This document shows positions 34,950 through 44,662 of a DNA stretch of 64,000 nucleotides, piece after piece. A model generated the notes under the pieces. The model ran no database searches. It was given only the letters and a program-made list of their open reading frames with translations, and was not told where the DNA came from. Within the stretch, counting starts at the first letter, position 1. The number at the start of each line of letters is the position of its first letter. The translations under genes were made by a program, and so were the position numbers. The DNA comes from Clostridiaceae bacterium (GTDB lineage: Bacteria > Bacillota > Clostridia > Saccharofermentanales > DTU023): NCBI GenBank assembly GCA_012800435.1, contig JAAZJH010000072.1, positions 1 to 64,000 on the forward strand, read 5' to 3'.

Positions 34950-35004
34950 AATTTTAGAGCGTACCGTCCTTTCTTCCTGACGATACGATTATAGCATGAG
35001 GGGG

Positions 35005-36354
35005 TTAATATGGGGTCACTTTCGACGCCTTCTCATCGCGTGCAGCCTTCCCTTTAAACTGAATTCGAATAGGTGTACCGTCGAAATCGAACGCTTCGCG
35101 CAGGCTGTTCTCCAGATAACGTTCGTACGAAAAATGGACTAGTTTGCGGTCATTGACAAAAAAGACGAACGTAGGCGGACACGTTGAGACTTGCGTTGCG
35201 TAGTATATCTTGAGATGTCGCCCCTTCTTCTGAGGCGTCGGATGTTGAATGACCGCCTCGGCAACGACTTCATTGAGCAGCGACGTCATTATGCGACGAC
35301 GAGCAGCCTCGTATGAGCTGAGTAACTGAGGCCAGATACGAGGCAGGTTAAGTCCTGTCTTCGCTGAAATAAAGAGAACAGGCGCATACAACATGAACGG
35401 AAATCGCGCTCGGAGTCTCTTCTCCATTTCAAACTGAGAGATCTCACTATGATTGACGGCATCCCATTTGTTAAAGAGAAAGATGACAGGAATGCCGTCA
35501 TTGTGAGCGATGCCCGCAATTTTGGTGTCTTGCGCAGTCGGTCCGTCGATAGCATCCAATACAAGGAGACAAATATCAGCATTTTTAACAGAACGCGACG
35601 CCGTCAGCACGCTGACGAATTCAATTTTACCTGAAACCTTTGATTGGCGGCGAATACCGGCTGTATCATAAATATAGAAGCGACCGTATTCATTCTCAAC
35701 TAATGTTCGAATGGCATCCCTCGTCGTTCCGGGAATATCCGAAACTATGCTCCGAGCCTCTCCGATCAAAGCGTTGCAAAGCGTCGATTTGCCAACGTTG
35801 GGACGTCCTGCTACGGCGATTGTAATGGGCTGATCTAATGAATCATCTTGGACGATCGTTTTCATCGGTTCTGTCACCGCATCGAGAAATTCTGGAAGTC
35901 CAAGCTTATGTGTCGACGAAATCGCAAATACAAGCTCAAAGCCGAGTTCGTAAAAAGAATAGAATGCATCGGGAGCATCACCTGGTTGATCAACCTTATT
36001 GACAGCGACAATGACCGGTTTCCCGCTTTTACGAAGTTTATCCGCGATCTTATATTCAAGATCGGAAAGACCTGCCTTTAAATCACAGACAAGACAAAGA
36101 ACATCAGCAGCATCGATTGCCACCTCTGCCTGGTGCTGTACAAGACGTTGAATATCGTTATCAGCGAAATCGATGCCGCCTGTATCAATAACTTGAAAAT
36201 CGAGACCGCCCCAGTCGGCTTCACCGATAATGCGATCTCGTGTAACACCGGGTTCCGGGCCGACAATCGCAGTTCGTCGACCGGTAAGAGCGTTAAAGAG
36301 AGTTGATTTTCCTGTATTAGGTCGGCCGACAAGGGCCAGCACAGGCATGTTCAT
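35005..36354 (-). CDS. der: Ribosome biogenesis GTPase Der (EngA)
   Basis: Der has two tandem GTPase domains and a KH-like C terminus and acts in 50S assembly. Domain 1 shows GRPNTGKST (usually GRPNVGKST), DTGGID and NKVD; domain 2 shows GRPNVGKST, DTAGIRR and NKWD. The C terminus ends in a basic KGKAARDEK tail. I use the ATG at 36354, directly before the first strand; the open frame begins ten residues earlier without a better ribosome site. Confidence 0.95.
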   Translation of the reverse strand: MNMPVLALVGRPNTGKSTLFNALTGRRTAIVGPEPGVTRDRIIGEADWGGLDFQVIDTGGIDFADNDIQRLVQHQAEVAIDAADVLCLVCDLKAGLSDLEYKIADKLRKSGKPVIVAVNKVDQPGDAPDAFYSFYELGFELVFAISSTHKLGLPEFLDAVTEPMKTIVQDDSLDQPITIAVAGRPNVGKSTLCNALIGEARSIVSDIPGTTRDAIRTLVENEYGRFYIYDTAGIRRQSKVSGKIEFVSVLTASRSVKNADICLLVLDAIDGPTAQDTKIAGIAHNDGIPVIFLFNKWDAVNHSEISQFEMEKRLRARFPFMLYAPVLFISAKTGLNLPRIWPQLLSSYEAARRRIMTSLLNEVVAEAVIQHPTPQKKGRHLKIYYATQVSTCPPTFVFFVNDRKLVHFSYERYLENSLREAFDFDGTPIRIQFKGKAARDEKASKVTPY

Positions 36355-36501
36355 ATCGATCTCACTTTCTAAAACAAAAAGCAACGTGCCCTATGGCGCG
36401 CTGCCTCCTGTGCTTTCGAATCCTATCAACGTTTCCGTAATCTTAGAAGCGCCTACCGGCAAACTGTAAATTGTGCCGGCTGAGTCACCTCAAAATAAGC
36501 G

Positions 36502-36684
36502 TTAGTCTTCTTCCTTAACGACTACTTCGCGTCCGTCGTAGTAGCCGCAATCTTTACAAACTTGGTGCGGCACTCTAAGTGAATGACATTGAGGACAGCG
36601 CGCAAGATTTATCGGCTTGTGCCTGAGTGTAGCTCGATGCGTTCGTGATCTTCTTTTAGACCATTTTCTTTTTGGTACAGCCAT
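36502..36684 (-). CDS. rpmF: 50S ribosomal protein L32
   Basis: L32, 60 residues, with the family start MAVPKRKWSKRR and a zinc ribbon formed by CPQC and CKDC. The ATG at 36684 has AAAGGGGG eight bases upstream and matches the family start; the open frame three residues longer does not. The promoter lies at 36766-36794. The usual upstream partner YceD (DUF177) is not found here. Confidence 0.97.
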   Translation of the reverse strand: MAVPKRKWSKRRSRTHRATLRHKPINLARCPQCHSLRVPHQVCKDCGYYDGREVVVKEED

Positions 36685-36765
36685 GTTGTACACCCCCTTT
36701 CGGAGTTATGTTATCTATTGATTGGCGACATATCGACGCCATGATGTGTAAAAACACGCCTAGCT

Positions 36766-36794
36766 ATTATCCTTAAAATAATGACAACTGTCAA
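36766..36794 (-). promoter_or_regulatory. Strong promoter of rpmF
   Basis: The minus strand reads a perfect TTGACA, a 17-base spacer, then GATAAT. The -35 box also forms one arm of TGACA-GT-TGTCA, a short dyad that could be an operator. Confidence 0.8.
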
Positions 36795-36805
36795 ATTTTA
36801 TGGGT

Positions 36806-37273
36806 TCATCTGCGTTCGTCGATGTCAATATCCTTCGACATAATGTGAACCTGCACATTCGCGCTATATGTATGACGATCGTTCAAAGACAATACGTATC
36901 CAAGACTCAAATCACCGCCTGCTTCATTGAGCGAGCCATCAACTTCATGTGTAAAAATTGAGAACTTCATACGGCCGAACGGTGTTTCGCGTTGCTCGAT
37001 CAATTGCTCCCCTTTGATGAAATCAAGCACTTGTTGAACCTGTCCTTCCCTGCTGACGCGTACACGTCCGTCAGGATAGAGACTCAAACTCGTTAATGTA
37101 TCGTTTAGCCCCGTAGCATCGCTTTCCTTGTAAGAAACGCGCCAAACGTCCTCACTTTCCTCATAAGAAAGCTTACCTTGTGTGGTGAGCTGAAGCGAAT
37201 CAAGCTCTCTCCTGCCCTCCCACTGGCGGTGTGTTAGATAAATCACAGCATCTCGATCGAGATTATGGGGCAT
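36806..37273 (-). CDS. DUF1934 family beta-barrel protein
   Basis: A protein of about 155 residues matching the DUF1934 (YwiB-like) family, a lipocalin-like barrel of unknown function. Seen: VWRVSYKESDATGLNDTLTSL, then LYPDGRVRVSREG, an ETPFGRMKFSIFTHEV segment and a closing strand around YSANVQVHI. I use the ATG at 37273 with GGAGG 12 bases upstream (or the TTG directly before it). It overlaps the end of murI by about ten bases and is probably co-transcribed. The longer open frame to 37360 would overlap murI further. Confidence 0.8.
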   Translation of the reverse strand: MPHNLDRDAVIYLTHRQWEGRRELDSLQLTTQGKLSYEESEDVWRVSYKESDATGLNDTLTSLSLYPDGRVRVSREGQVQQVLDFIKGEQLIEQRETPFGRMKFSIFTHEVDGSLNEAGGDLSLGYVLSLNDRHTYSANVQVHIMSKDIDIDERR

Positions 37274-38228
37274 CAACGCTATTATCCTCCATAGGCGGTT
37301 CTTCATAATACGAACATATAATTGGTAAAAGATTTCTTTCAAGCGACTCCAAGTCAACATGATGAACGATATCTACATCTCTGTCAAGAAATCGTGAGGC
37401 ATGCTCTCGAAATGTATCAGGTGCATCGCTTGACAGAAACATCAGTCTTCCCTCGTCTCTTCCCTCACGCATCATATTTTCGTTTCGGAGCGTCTTCTCC
37501 ACCATACGCGCAATGTAGAGCGCGCTATCCGTGAGATGAACATTCGGTTCTAATGCTTTCCTAATTGATTCTGAAAGCACGGGATAATGTGTACACCCTA
37601 AGATAACAACATCAGGCTTAAAAGCGCGCACATCATTCAGATAGCGCTTCGCGACACGATCCGCAAGAGGACCGTTCCAAACCCCGTCATCAACTAGAGA
37701 AACAAAACGAGGACAGGACTGTTCTATGAAAATCGGTTCACGTAAATAATGTCGTATCGCATATTCCGTTACATGCTTGCGGTAAACACCGCTTTCAACA
37801 GTGAGTTTCGTACCCAAGAGGGCAATACGTGCAGCGCGTGGAGGATCGTCACCTTTCTTTACGCATTTCAACTCACAAGGAAGCACGTCAAAAACAGCCT
37901 GTGTACCCTGTGTGATAACCTCAAAGACCGGTACCTTGCCGGCACGCTGTCTCACAGCGTCCGCTGCAACACTGCTTGCCGTCGTACAGGCGATCACAAT
38001 AAGTTTAACACCACAATTAAGAAGAAAATCGGTGATTTGCAACGCGTAATGTCGAACGGTGTCGATATCCTTTGATCCATAGGGAGCGCGCGCGCCATCG
38101 GCAACGTAAATAAAATGCTCTCTTGGAAGTACCGAGTTAAGAGCTTTCAGAATAGTAAGTCCGCCGATGCCGGAATCAAAAACACCGATCGGCGCATTAT
38201 TCACTCCTGTCTGATCGCCTCGTGACAC
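37263..38228 (-). CDS. murI: Glutamate racemase
   Basis: MurI interconverts L- and D-glutamate, supplying D-Glu for peptidoglycan. It shows GVFDSGIGGLTILKAL, APYGSKD, the first catalytic Cys in IACTTASS (usually ACNTAS), and the second in LGCTHYPVL. The C terminus is somewhat longer than the usual 265-290 residues. Starts at a GTG at 38228 with AAAGAGG upstream. It lies in the minus-strand run after proS. Confidence 0.95.
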   Translation of the reverse strand: MSRGDQTGVNNAPIGVFDSGIGGLTILKALNSVLPREHFIYVADGARAPYGSKDIDTVRHYALQITDFLLNCGVKLIVIACTTASSVAADAVRQRAGKVPVFEVITQGTQAVFDVLPCELKCVKKGDDPPRAARIALLGTKLTVESGVYRKHVTEYAIRHYLREPIFIEQSCPRFVSLVDDGVWNGPLADRVAKRYLNDVRAFKPDVVILGCTHYPVLSESIRKALEPNVHLTDSALYIARMVEKTLRNENMMREGRDEGRLMFLSSDAPDTFREHASRFLDRDVDIVHHVDLESLERNLLPIICSYYEEPPMEDNSVDAP

Positions 38229-38373
38229 ATCATGCCTCTTTCATAAAAGGAGAATCGATTCGAACAGCCTGACAACTTCTCCTCACACTCCTCGCGTGAA
38301 GAATCTGAATCATTATCGCATTCTCTGAACAGTAAAAAGTTCTCTTATATCTGCCTGGTGAGTTACATTGACA

Positions 38374-39810
38374 TCAATAAGCTCTTCCCCAGATGACCAT
38401 CTGAAGCGCCGGACGATTGCAAACGATGCAAGAATGAGACTTGTCAGCTGCGCCTTCGATCAGTCTCGAAGTCGCTTTTGTTATGTCTTTTACCTTAGCT
38501 TCACAGTCAGGATCTTTGCACCAAGGCGCACGAATAAAGCCGGGCTTCTCATCCATTGTTTGTACAAACTCATTCCAGTCTGAAACGTCATAAATCCGTG
38601 ATGTAAGACGCTTATTGGCATTTTCAAACATACGTTTGTTTAGATCATTAAGCATTCCGGGAAGCTCTTCAATGATATTTTCAAGCTGTACAACCGTTTT
38701 TTCACGGTTATCGCGAGTAACAACGACGCACGAGCCTTGAGCGATATCGCGCGGACCGAGCTCAAGACGAATCGGGACACCTTTCATTTCATACTCAGCG
38801 AATTTCCATCCGGGCATGCGATCACTGTCATCCAGTTTCACACGAAAGCCTGCTTCCTTTACAGCTTCTTTAAGACGACAAGCTTCGTCCAAAACACCTT
38901 CTTTATGTTGCGCGATCGGAATAATGACAATCTGAATGGGCGCTACTGCAGGCGGTAAAACGAGGCCGTCATCATCGCCGTGCACCATAATAATACCGCC
39001 GATGGAGCGCGAAGACACTCCCCACGATGTCTGATGAACATACTGAAGTCGATTGTCACGATCTGCATATTGGATGTTGAACGCTTTTGCGAACCCATTT
39101 CCGAAATAATGAGATGTCCCTGCCTGCAAGGCCTTGCCGTCGTGCATCATGGCCTCTATTGTGTAGGTATTCACTGCGCCGGCAAATTTCTCCGATTCAC
39201 TTTTTTCACCGGAAAGCACAGGAATAGCGAGCGCCGTCTGATAAAACTCTTCGTACAGATTCAAAATCATTAATGTCTCTTCCATTGCCTCTTCTTTTGT
39301 CGCATGAGCGGTGTGCCCCTCTTGCCAGAAGAACTCTCGCGTCCGAAGAAACGGGCGCGTCGTCTTCTCCCAGCGAACGACCGATACCCACTGATTATAA
39401 AGTTTGGGAAGATCGCGCCAGCTTTCGATCACTTCGGCGTAATGGTCGCAGAAAAGTGTCTCTGATGTCGGCCTCACGCACAAACGTTCCGTGAGCTCCT
39501 CATCGCCGCCATGCGTCACCCACGCGACCTCCGGAGCAAATCCTTCAACGTGGTCTTTCTCCTTTTGCAGGAGGCTTTCCGGAATGAAGAGCGGCATCAT
39601 AACATTCTCGTGTCCCGTTTTCTTAAATCGCCGATCCAATTCACCCGTAATCAATTCCCAGATCGCATAACCGTACGGACGGAGTATGACGCATCCACGA
39701 ACTGTGGAATACGAGCAAAGCTCAGCGCGCATGCAGATATCAGTGTACCAACGGGTAAAATCTTCGTCACGAGGCGTAATCGCCTCAACCATTTTCTGTT
39801 TTTTACTCAC
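38374..39810 (-). CDS. proS: Proline--tRNA ligase (compact type)
   Basis: ProS charges tRNA-Pro with proline. At 478 residues without an editing insertion it belongs to the archaeal/eukaryotic-like type also found in some bacteria. Class II motifs are present: motif 2 around [19 protein letters not shown], motif 3 around [19 protein letters not shown], and the anticodon-binding and zinc-associated C terminus ending [11 protein letters not shown]. Starts at a GTG at 39810 with AGGGAAG upstream. It is transcribed before murI after a 145-base gap. Confidence 0.95.
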   Translation of the reverse strand: MSKKQKMVEAITPRDEDFTRWYTDICMRAELCSYSTVRGCVILRPYGYAIWELITGELDRRFKKTGHENVMMPLFIPESLLQKEKDHVEGFAPEVAWVTHGGDEELTERLCVRPTSETLFCDHYAEVIESWRDLPKLYNQWVSVVRWEKTTRPFLRTREFFWQEGHTAHATKEEAMEETLMILNLYEEFYQTALAIPVLSGEKSESEKFAGAVNTYTIEAMMHDGKALQAGTSHYFGNGFAKAFNIQYADRDNRLQYVHQTSWGVSSRSIGGIIMVHGDDDGLVLPPAVAPIQIVIIPIAQHKEGVLDEACRLKEAVKEAGFRVKLDDSDRMPGWKFAEYEMKGVPIRLELGPRDIAQGSCVVVTRDNREKTVVQLENIIEELPGMLNDLNKRMFENANKRLTSRIYDVSDWNEFVQTMDEKPGFIRAPWCKDPDCEAKVKDITKATSRLIEGAADKSHSCIVCNRPALQMVIWGRAY

Positions 39811-39963
39811 AAATCTTCCCTACTTTTCTCAGTTCGTTGTTGTCAATCGCCATTTTTATTAAAACAAATTCATCCGTTTAACCGGAAGAAAATAGTTTCG
39901 AAAGAAACCTGACTTTGGAAATCATACCATACGTGTTCCTATTAAGAAAAAAGATTATCGTAA

Positions 39964-41289
39964 TCAACGAAACACCAATACGGCAGAAGTATTATCTAGC
40001 GCCGTCAAAGTACTTGTGTAAGGTGTACTGCCAACTCGATAAAATCCGCCGAAAATAACGCTTGACTGCGAGACAACCCTAAAGCGCAACAACGCTTCTT
40101 TTGCATCTTCAATAAGCTGTTGATCTCCCACTGCTCGCCCATAACACATCACCAACGCATAATCGGAAGGGGTCGCCTCTGTTGTAAGCGGTGCGTTATT
40201 GAGCATATTCCAACCTACAGGAAGACGCTTGTAATCACGAAGCGACGAACGGATCATCGAAAGGAACGCGTCATCAGTTATATTCACTTCAGCCAAATGA
40301 AGTGCCATGATGAGTTGTTCTCGAAGGAAGAGCGTTCGCTCTCCATCTCTCAATGCCATGTAGTATTGTGTCGTCGCACAAACTGCCGGTGCCATGAGCG
40401 GCAATTCTCCCTCCAGTCTTGCGTTTCTTGTTACATTGATCCAATGTGAAGCAATTGACGCCCATTTCGGTTCAAAGCGAGATAGCGCAAGAAGCGCCCA
40501 TAGATCTATCTCTGAAAGAAGTGTTCCTTGGGTAACAATATCTTCATCCGGTAACGGCCAAGGTTCTTCCCATACATCTAAAGCGAGGGGAAGCTGTGCG
40601 CCTGCACGAAGCGACTGGTCGGTCTTCATCTCATCAAAAACCTGCCATAGAGCATCTGACGCTTTGACAATCGCGCGCTCAATCTCTCGTCCGCCCCATA
40701 AACGCCATGCCTCAAGAAGTGCTCGCGTATATGCCAGCGTTACAGCCCAACTGGCTTCTCCCCTTACGAGAACAGGAGACGATACTGTCGCAGCATCGAA
40801 AGGATCCGTTTCCTCTATGCGAAGCCATGTATCATGAAAAGATGAGTCACTGCGCCAATAGGCAATATCAAAATCCTTCATCCATTTTCGGAAAGCGCTT
40901 TTTCTGCGCATAGCAACAAGCGCTCGACCGTAAAAAATTTGATCCGAGGCGTTAAATAAAGTGCTCTTCTTCCCGGATTCCCCTCGTTTCTCGGGAGTTT
41001 CGTAAACTGATGCCAAAAGAGTAACCGTCGTTTTTGAAATGTTATTATTTGAGGCGTTGATTGTTACCTCTACATCAGTAAGAAGATGCGATTTAATGGC
41101 ATTCATGATGCCTGGCGCGAGAATGTCGGAGTCATACGCACCGACATCATCCAAAGCGCCATAAAGCACCGGAAGCTCTACCTTATGTAATACGGCGCTA
41201 CAAGAGAAAAGTATCAGTGCCGAGCACATAAATACCAACAGGGTCATTGAGACGAGGACAATGCGTATTGTATGTTTTACTTTTGACAT
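39964..41289 (-). CDS. Secreted lipoprotein of unknown function, probable alpha/alpha-barrel
   Basis: A protein of about 441 residues with a hydrophobic signal segment and a possible lipobox LFSC. The mature part is rich in Trp, Leu and Ala helices (for example WAVTLAYTRALLEAWRLW and DLWALLALSRFEPKWAS), reminiscent of (alpha/alpha)6-barrel glycosidase folds such as GH8. I see no firm catalytic signature, so I do not assign an enzyme. I chose the ATG at 41289 with AAAGGA about 11 bases upstream. It is divergent from tmcAL, sharing a 75-base gap. Confidence 0.6.
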   Translation of the reverse strand: MSKVKHTIRIVLVSMTLLVFMCSALILFSCSAVLHKVELPVLYGALDDVGAYDSDILAPGIMNAIKSHLLTDVEVTINASNNNISKTTVTLLASVYETPEKRGESGKKSTLFNASDQIFYGRALVAMRRKSAFRKWMKDFDIAYWRSDSSFHDTWLRIEETDPFDAATVSSPVLVRGEASWAVTLAYTRALLEAWRLWGGREIERAIVKASDALWQVFDEMKTDQSLRAGAQLPLALDVWEEPWPLPDEDIVTQGTLLSEIDLWALLALSRFEPKWASIASHWINVTRNARLEGELPLMAPAVCATTQYYMALRDGERTLFLREQLIMALHLAEVNITDDAFLSMIRSSLRDYKRLPVGWNMLNNAPLTTEATPSDYALVMCYGRAVGDQQLIEDAKEALLRFRVVSQSSVIFGGFYRVGSTPYTSTLTALDNTSAVLVFR

Positions 41290-41364
41290 TTTCTCATGCA
41301 TCCTTTAGCTTAATTTTAGCATCACAACGACGTGTTATGATACGAACGGAGGGCATAACATAGA

Positions 41365-42630
41365 ATGGACACTTGCGGTATCATTGCAGAGTACAATCCG
41401 CTACATCGAGGTCATCAGCAACAGCTGTCAAATATTCGCAACAAGATGGGACGAGAAACCGGCATTGTCGTCTGCATGACGGGGCCTTTTTGTCAGCAAG
41501 GTGTCCCTGCTTTGCTTGACAAAGGTATAAGAACAAAGTTGGCACTTCGTGCCGGAGCTGATCTTGTACTTGAACTTCCTCAAGCTTTTGCGACAGATTC
41601 TGCAGAACGATTCGCAGAGGGTGCTGTTGCCACGTTGCTTGCCACCGGTGTCGTCCGATCGCTCGCTTACGGAACGGAATACCCCGATAAAGCAGATACC
41701 ATTCAAGCGCTTGGTAATTTTTTCGTTGAGGAATCAGTGGATTTTGTAAAAGCGCTCAAAGAGGAACTCGCGTCCGGTCAAGGTTATGCCGCTGCCCGAG
41801 CGACCGCATCTGCACGCTGGATCAAGAATGCCGAGATACTTCTTCAATCCCCGAACACAATCCTTGCCGTGGAATATGAAAAAGCATTAAGACGTTTGTC
41901 AGAAGGCGACATTCTTCCCACTATCGCACTTCCTTTAATTGATAAAGAAACGTGCTCGTCCCGAAAAATCCGCGCTATCATCGATCGACAGTTCGATACA
42001 CGAAACGGTATTCTTCTCCCGGAAATATACTTTCCTCTTTTTAATGAGTTGCTACCTGTCTTGCCGCCCTTCTCCAGCTCCGCGATCATGCACGCCGCAA
42101 TTGAGGGACGCGGTTTGGTAACAACGTCACTTTTGGCGCGTTATACGCTTCTCTCCCCTCTTTTGCGAGACCTCGACCGGCTACTGACGATCCGTGGCAT
42201 GCACGGCGGATTGGCAGAACGCATCATCAATCTCCTCGCTAATAAAGATATTAAACAATCTAAATATTTACATTCCGCAGATTATACTCCGGCACAAATC
42301 ATTGCGACACGATCGTTTCCAACATCACGTGTGCGCCGAGCACTGCTCTCAGTCGCGCTGAACATTCGGTCAGATGATGTTGCACTAACGGATGAGAAGC
42401 CACGTTATATTCGAGTCCTCGGTTTTTCTAAGAAGGGACGACGTCTGCTGTCATTCATGCGTCATACGTCAACACTCCCCGTAATCACAATCGCATCTCA
42501 ATTTCATAATCTTGATTCAGACATTGCAAGAAGACAAGCACAACTCGATCTATATGCGCAATCTCTTTGGAATGCCCTTGCCGGACTTAACGCTGCCGAT
42601 GAAATAGAGCGTATTCCGATAATCATATGA
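41365..42630 (+). CDS. tmcAL: tRNA(Met) cytidine acetate ligase TmcAL
   Basis: TmcAL (YlbM) uses ATP and acetate to form N4-acetylcytidine at the wobble position of elongator tRNA-Met. The nucleotidyltransferase motif GIIAEYNPLHRGH is clear at the N terminus, then TGPFCQQGVPALLDK, the ADLVLELP segment, and later the KSKYLHSADY-like and SFPTSRVRRALL regions. Length 421 is typical. It is followed after 38 bases by tyrS on the same strand. Confidence 0.92.
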   Translation: MDTCGIIAEYNPLHRGHQQQLSNIRNKMGRETGIVVCMTGPFCQQGVPALLDKGIRTKLALRAGADLVLELPQAFATDSAERFAEGAVATLLATGVVRSLAYGTEYPDKADTIQALGNFFVEESVDFVKALKEELASGQGYAAARATASARWIKNAEILLQSPNTILAVEYEKALRRLSEGDILPTIALPLIDKETCSSRKIRAIIDRQFDTRNGILLPEIYFPLFNELLPVLPPFSSSAIMHAAIEGRGLVTTSLLARYTLLSPLLRDLDRLLTIRGMHGGLAERIINLLANKDIKQSKYLHSADYTPAQIIATRSFPTSRVRRALLSVALNIRSDDVALTDEKPRYIRVLGFSKKGRRLLSFMRHTSTLPVITIASQFHNLDSDIARRQAQLDLYAQSLWNALAGLNAADEIERIPIII

Positions 42631-42668
42631 TAGAGTGTATGAGCAACGAACGATAGGAGGACATCTCC

Positions 42669-43916
42669 ATGACGATTAACGTCTACGACATGCTAAAAGA
42701 ACGCGACTTTATCGCACAGGTCACACATGAAGATGAGGTACGCGAATATCTTTCTAAGAAGGGTTCCACCTTTTATATCGGGTTTGACCCGACGGCGGAC
42801 AGTTTGCATGCGGGGCACCTTGTTCAGATCATGGTCATGCGGCACTTGCAGCAAGCCGGTCTTCGCCCTATCGCATTAATGGGCGAAGGAACGGGCCATA
42901 TCGGTGATCCGAGTGATCGCACCGACATGCGCTCCATCATGTCATCCGACACCATTCGCCATAACGCCGATTGTTTCGTAGAACAGATGAGTCGTCTTCT
43001 TGATTTTTCTGAAGATGGCGTGATCCTTGAGAATAATGCAAACTGGCTGCTCTCCCTCAATTATGTCGACTTTATCCGCAATGTCGGACCACATTTCACC
43101 GTCAATCGCATGCTTGCCGCAGACTGTTACCGTCAACGCATGGATCGTGGTTTATCTTTCTTGGAATTCAACTATATGGTTATGCAAGCTTATGATTTCC
43201 TTGTGCTTTTCAGAAAGAGAGGTTGCCGCCTACAAGTCGGCGGCGACGATCAATGGTCTAACATTATAGCCGGAGCGGAGCTGATCCGTAGAAAAGAAAG
43301 AGAAGCAGCGTGGGGACTCACGTTTCGCCTGCTTACGACAAGCAACGGTCAAAAAATGGGCAAAACGGCTTCAGGTGCGCTTTGGCTGGATGAGAAAAAA
43401 TGTTCTGTTTACGACTTCTATCAATACTGGCGTAATGTCGATGACGCGGACGTAGGAACATGTATGCGCATGCTTACTCACCTCTCTTTGGAGGAGATTC
43501 GGTCATATGAACAACTAAAAGGTGCCGACATCAACGTCGCAAAAGAGCGCTTGGCTCTCGAGGTTACCAGCTTAGTACACGGACGCGCCAAAGCCGAACA
43601 AGCAGCAGAGGCGGCACGTATGGCCTTTTCCGGTTCGGGTAACAGTGCCGCCATTCCGATATGCATAGTATCAGAGGAGGATCGTGGCAATACATATATG
43701 GATGTGCTTACAAAACATGGCCTAACATCCTCAAAGAGTGATGCCCGACGACTGATTCAACAGGGCGGTTTTTATGTCGAAGAACGTCAAGTTCAAGATC
43801 TTTTTGAAACACTTTCAGACGATGTATTCGATAAAGGAGAACTCTTGATCCGCTTGGGCAAAAAGCGCCACATTAAGCTCATTTCAAAAGATTCGCAAGT
43901 GACAACATTAGATTAA
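42669..43916 (+). CDS. tyrS: Tyrosine--tRNA ligase
   Basis: TyrS charges tRNA-Tyr. Class I signatures are present: the HIGH-type HAGH in DSLHAGHLVQ, the KMSKS-type KMGKT, GGDDQWSN for tyrosine binding, and a C-terminal S4 RNA-binding domain (around SKSDARRLIQQGGFYVE). Strong ribosome site AGGAGG nine bases before the ATG. Its end overlaps the end of rpe on the opposite strand by nine bases. I see no T-box leader in the short gap before it. Confidence 0.96.
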   Translation: MTINVYDMLKERDFIAQVTHEDEVREYLSKKGSTFYIGFDPTADSLHAGHLVQIMVMRHLQQAGLRPIALMGEGTGHIGDPSDRTDMRSIMSSDTIRHNADCFVEQMSRLLDFSEDGVILENNANWLLSLNYVDFIRNVGPHFTVNRMLAADCYRQRMDRGLSFLEFNYMVMQAYDFLVLFRKRGCRLQVGGDDQWSNIIAGAELIRRKEREAAWGLTFRLLTTSNGQKMGKTASGALWLDEKKCSVYDFYQYWRNVDDADVGTCMRMLTHLSLEEIRSYEQLKGADINVAKERLALEVTSLVHGRAKAEQAAEAARMAFSGSGNSAAIPICIVSEEDRGNTYMDVLTKHGLTSSKSDARRLIQQGGFYVEERQVQDLFETLSDDVFDKGELLIRLGKKRHIKLISKDSQVTTLD

Positions 43917-44654
43917 ATCAATTAAGCTCAGGCGCTTGGCATGGGCATGCTGCATTATTTTACGGATTTCACCGGCAGCCTTTACGGGATCCTCAGACCC
44001 GAAGATTGCCGATCCCGCAACAATCATGTCAGCGCCTGCGAGAACTAATTCTTCAACGTTAGACGCATTAACACCCCCGTCAATCTGAAGGCGAATATGA
44101 TAACCGGATGAATCGATTAAGGCGCGTGCCTGTTCGATCTTAGCTTTCATCTGAGGAATAAACGACTGCCCGCCAAATCCGGGATTGACAGTCATAAGCA
44201 ACAACATGTCAATATCGGGAAGCACCCAGCGAATGTGATCAAGGGATGTTGCAGGATTCAGAGCAACGCCGGCAAAACAGCCAAGCTCACGAATTTCAGC
44301 CAACATTCGTTGTAAATGAGTTTCCGTTTCCGCGTGAACGACCATCACCAGCGCTCCGGCATCGGCAAACGAACGCAGCATATCGCTTGAAGGGTTCTCA
44401 ACCATCAGGTGGACATCTAATGGTAATGTCGTCTGAGGCGTGAGATGTTTCAATACGGGGGCCCCGAAGGTGAGGTTCGGAACGAATTGGCCGTCCATTA
44501 TATCGCAGTGAATTATATCGGCAACATCTTCAATAATACGAACCGACGATACTAAATTCGCTAAATCACATGACAAAATCGAGGGACAAAGAAGCGGTGC
44601 CGAACGGTCAAGAAAAAGAGATCGATGCTTTCTATCTGTATCACGTTGAGTCAC
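43908..44654 (-). CDS. rpe: Ribulose-phosphate 3-epimerase
   Basis: Rpe interconverts ribulose-5-phosphate and xylulose-5-phosphate in the pentose phosphate pathway. The TIM barrel shows CPSILSCD, HCDIMDGQFVPNLTFG, LDVHLMVENP, TVNPGFGGQSFI and QIDGGVN, ending with ADMIVAGSAIFG. The start is uncertain: a GTG at 44654 has GGAGGA 12 bases upstream, while a TTG at 44666 would overlap the prkC stop codon. It is the last gene of the prpC-prkC-rpe operon. Confidence 0.93.
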   Translation of the reverse strand: MTQRDTDRKHRSLFLDRSAPLLCPSILSCDLANLVSSVRIIEDVADIIHCDIMDGQFVPNLTFGAPVLKHLTPQTTLPLDVHLMVENPSSDMLRSFADAGALVMVVHAETETHLQRMLAEIRELGCFAGVALNPATSLDHIRWVLPDIDMLLLMTVNPGFGGQSFIPQMKAKIEQARALIDSSGYHIRLQIDGGVNASNVEELVLAGADMIVAGSAIFGSEDPVKAAGEIRKIMQHAHAKRLSLIDLI

Positions 44655-44662
44655 AGTTTTAA

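Noticed and set aside
42631-42668. T-box leader before tyrS
   Set aside because: The gap is only 38 bases, too short for a T-box, and no such element is seen further up.
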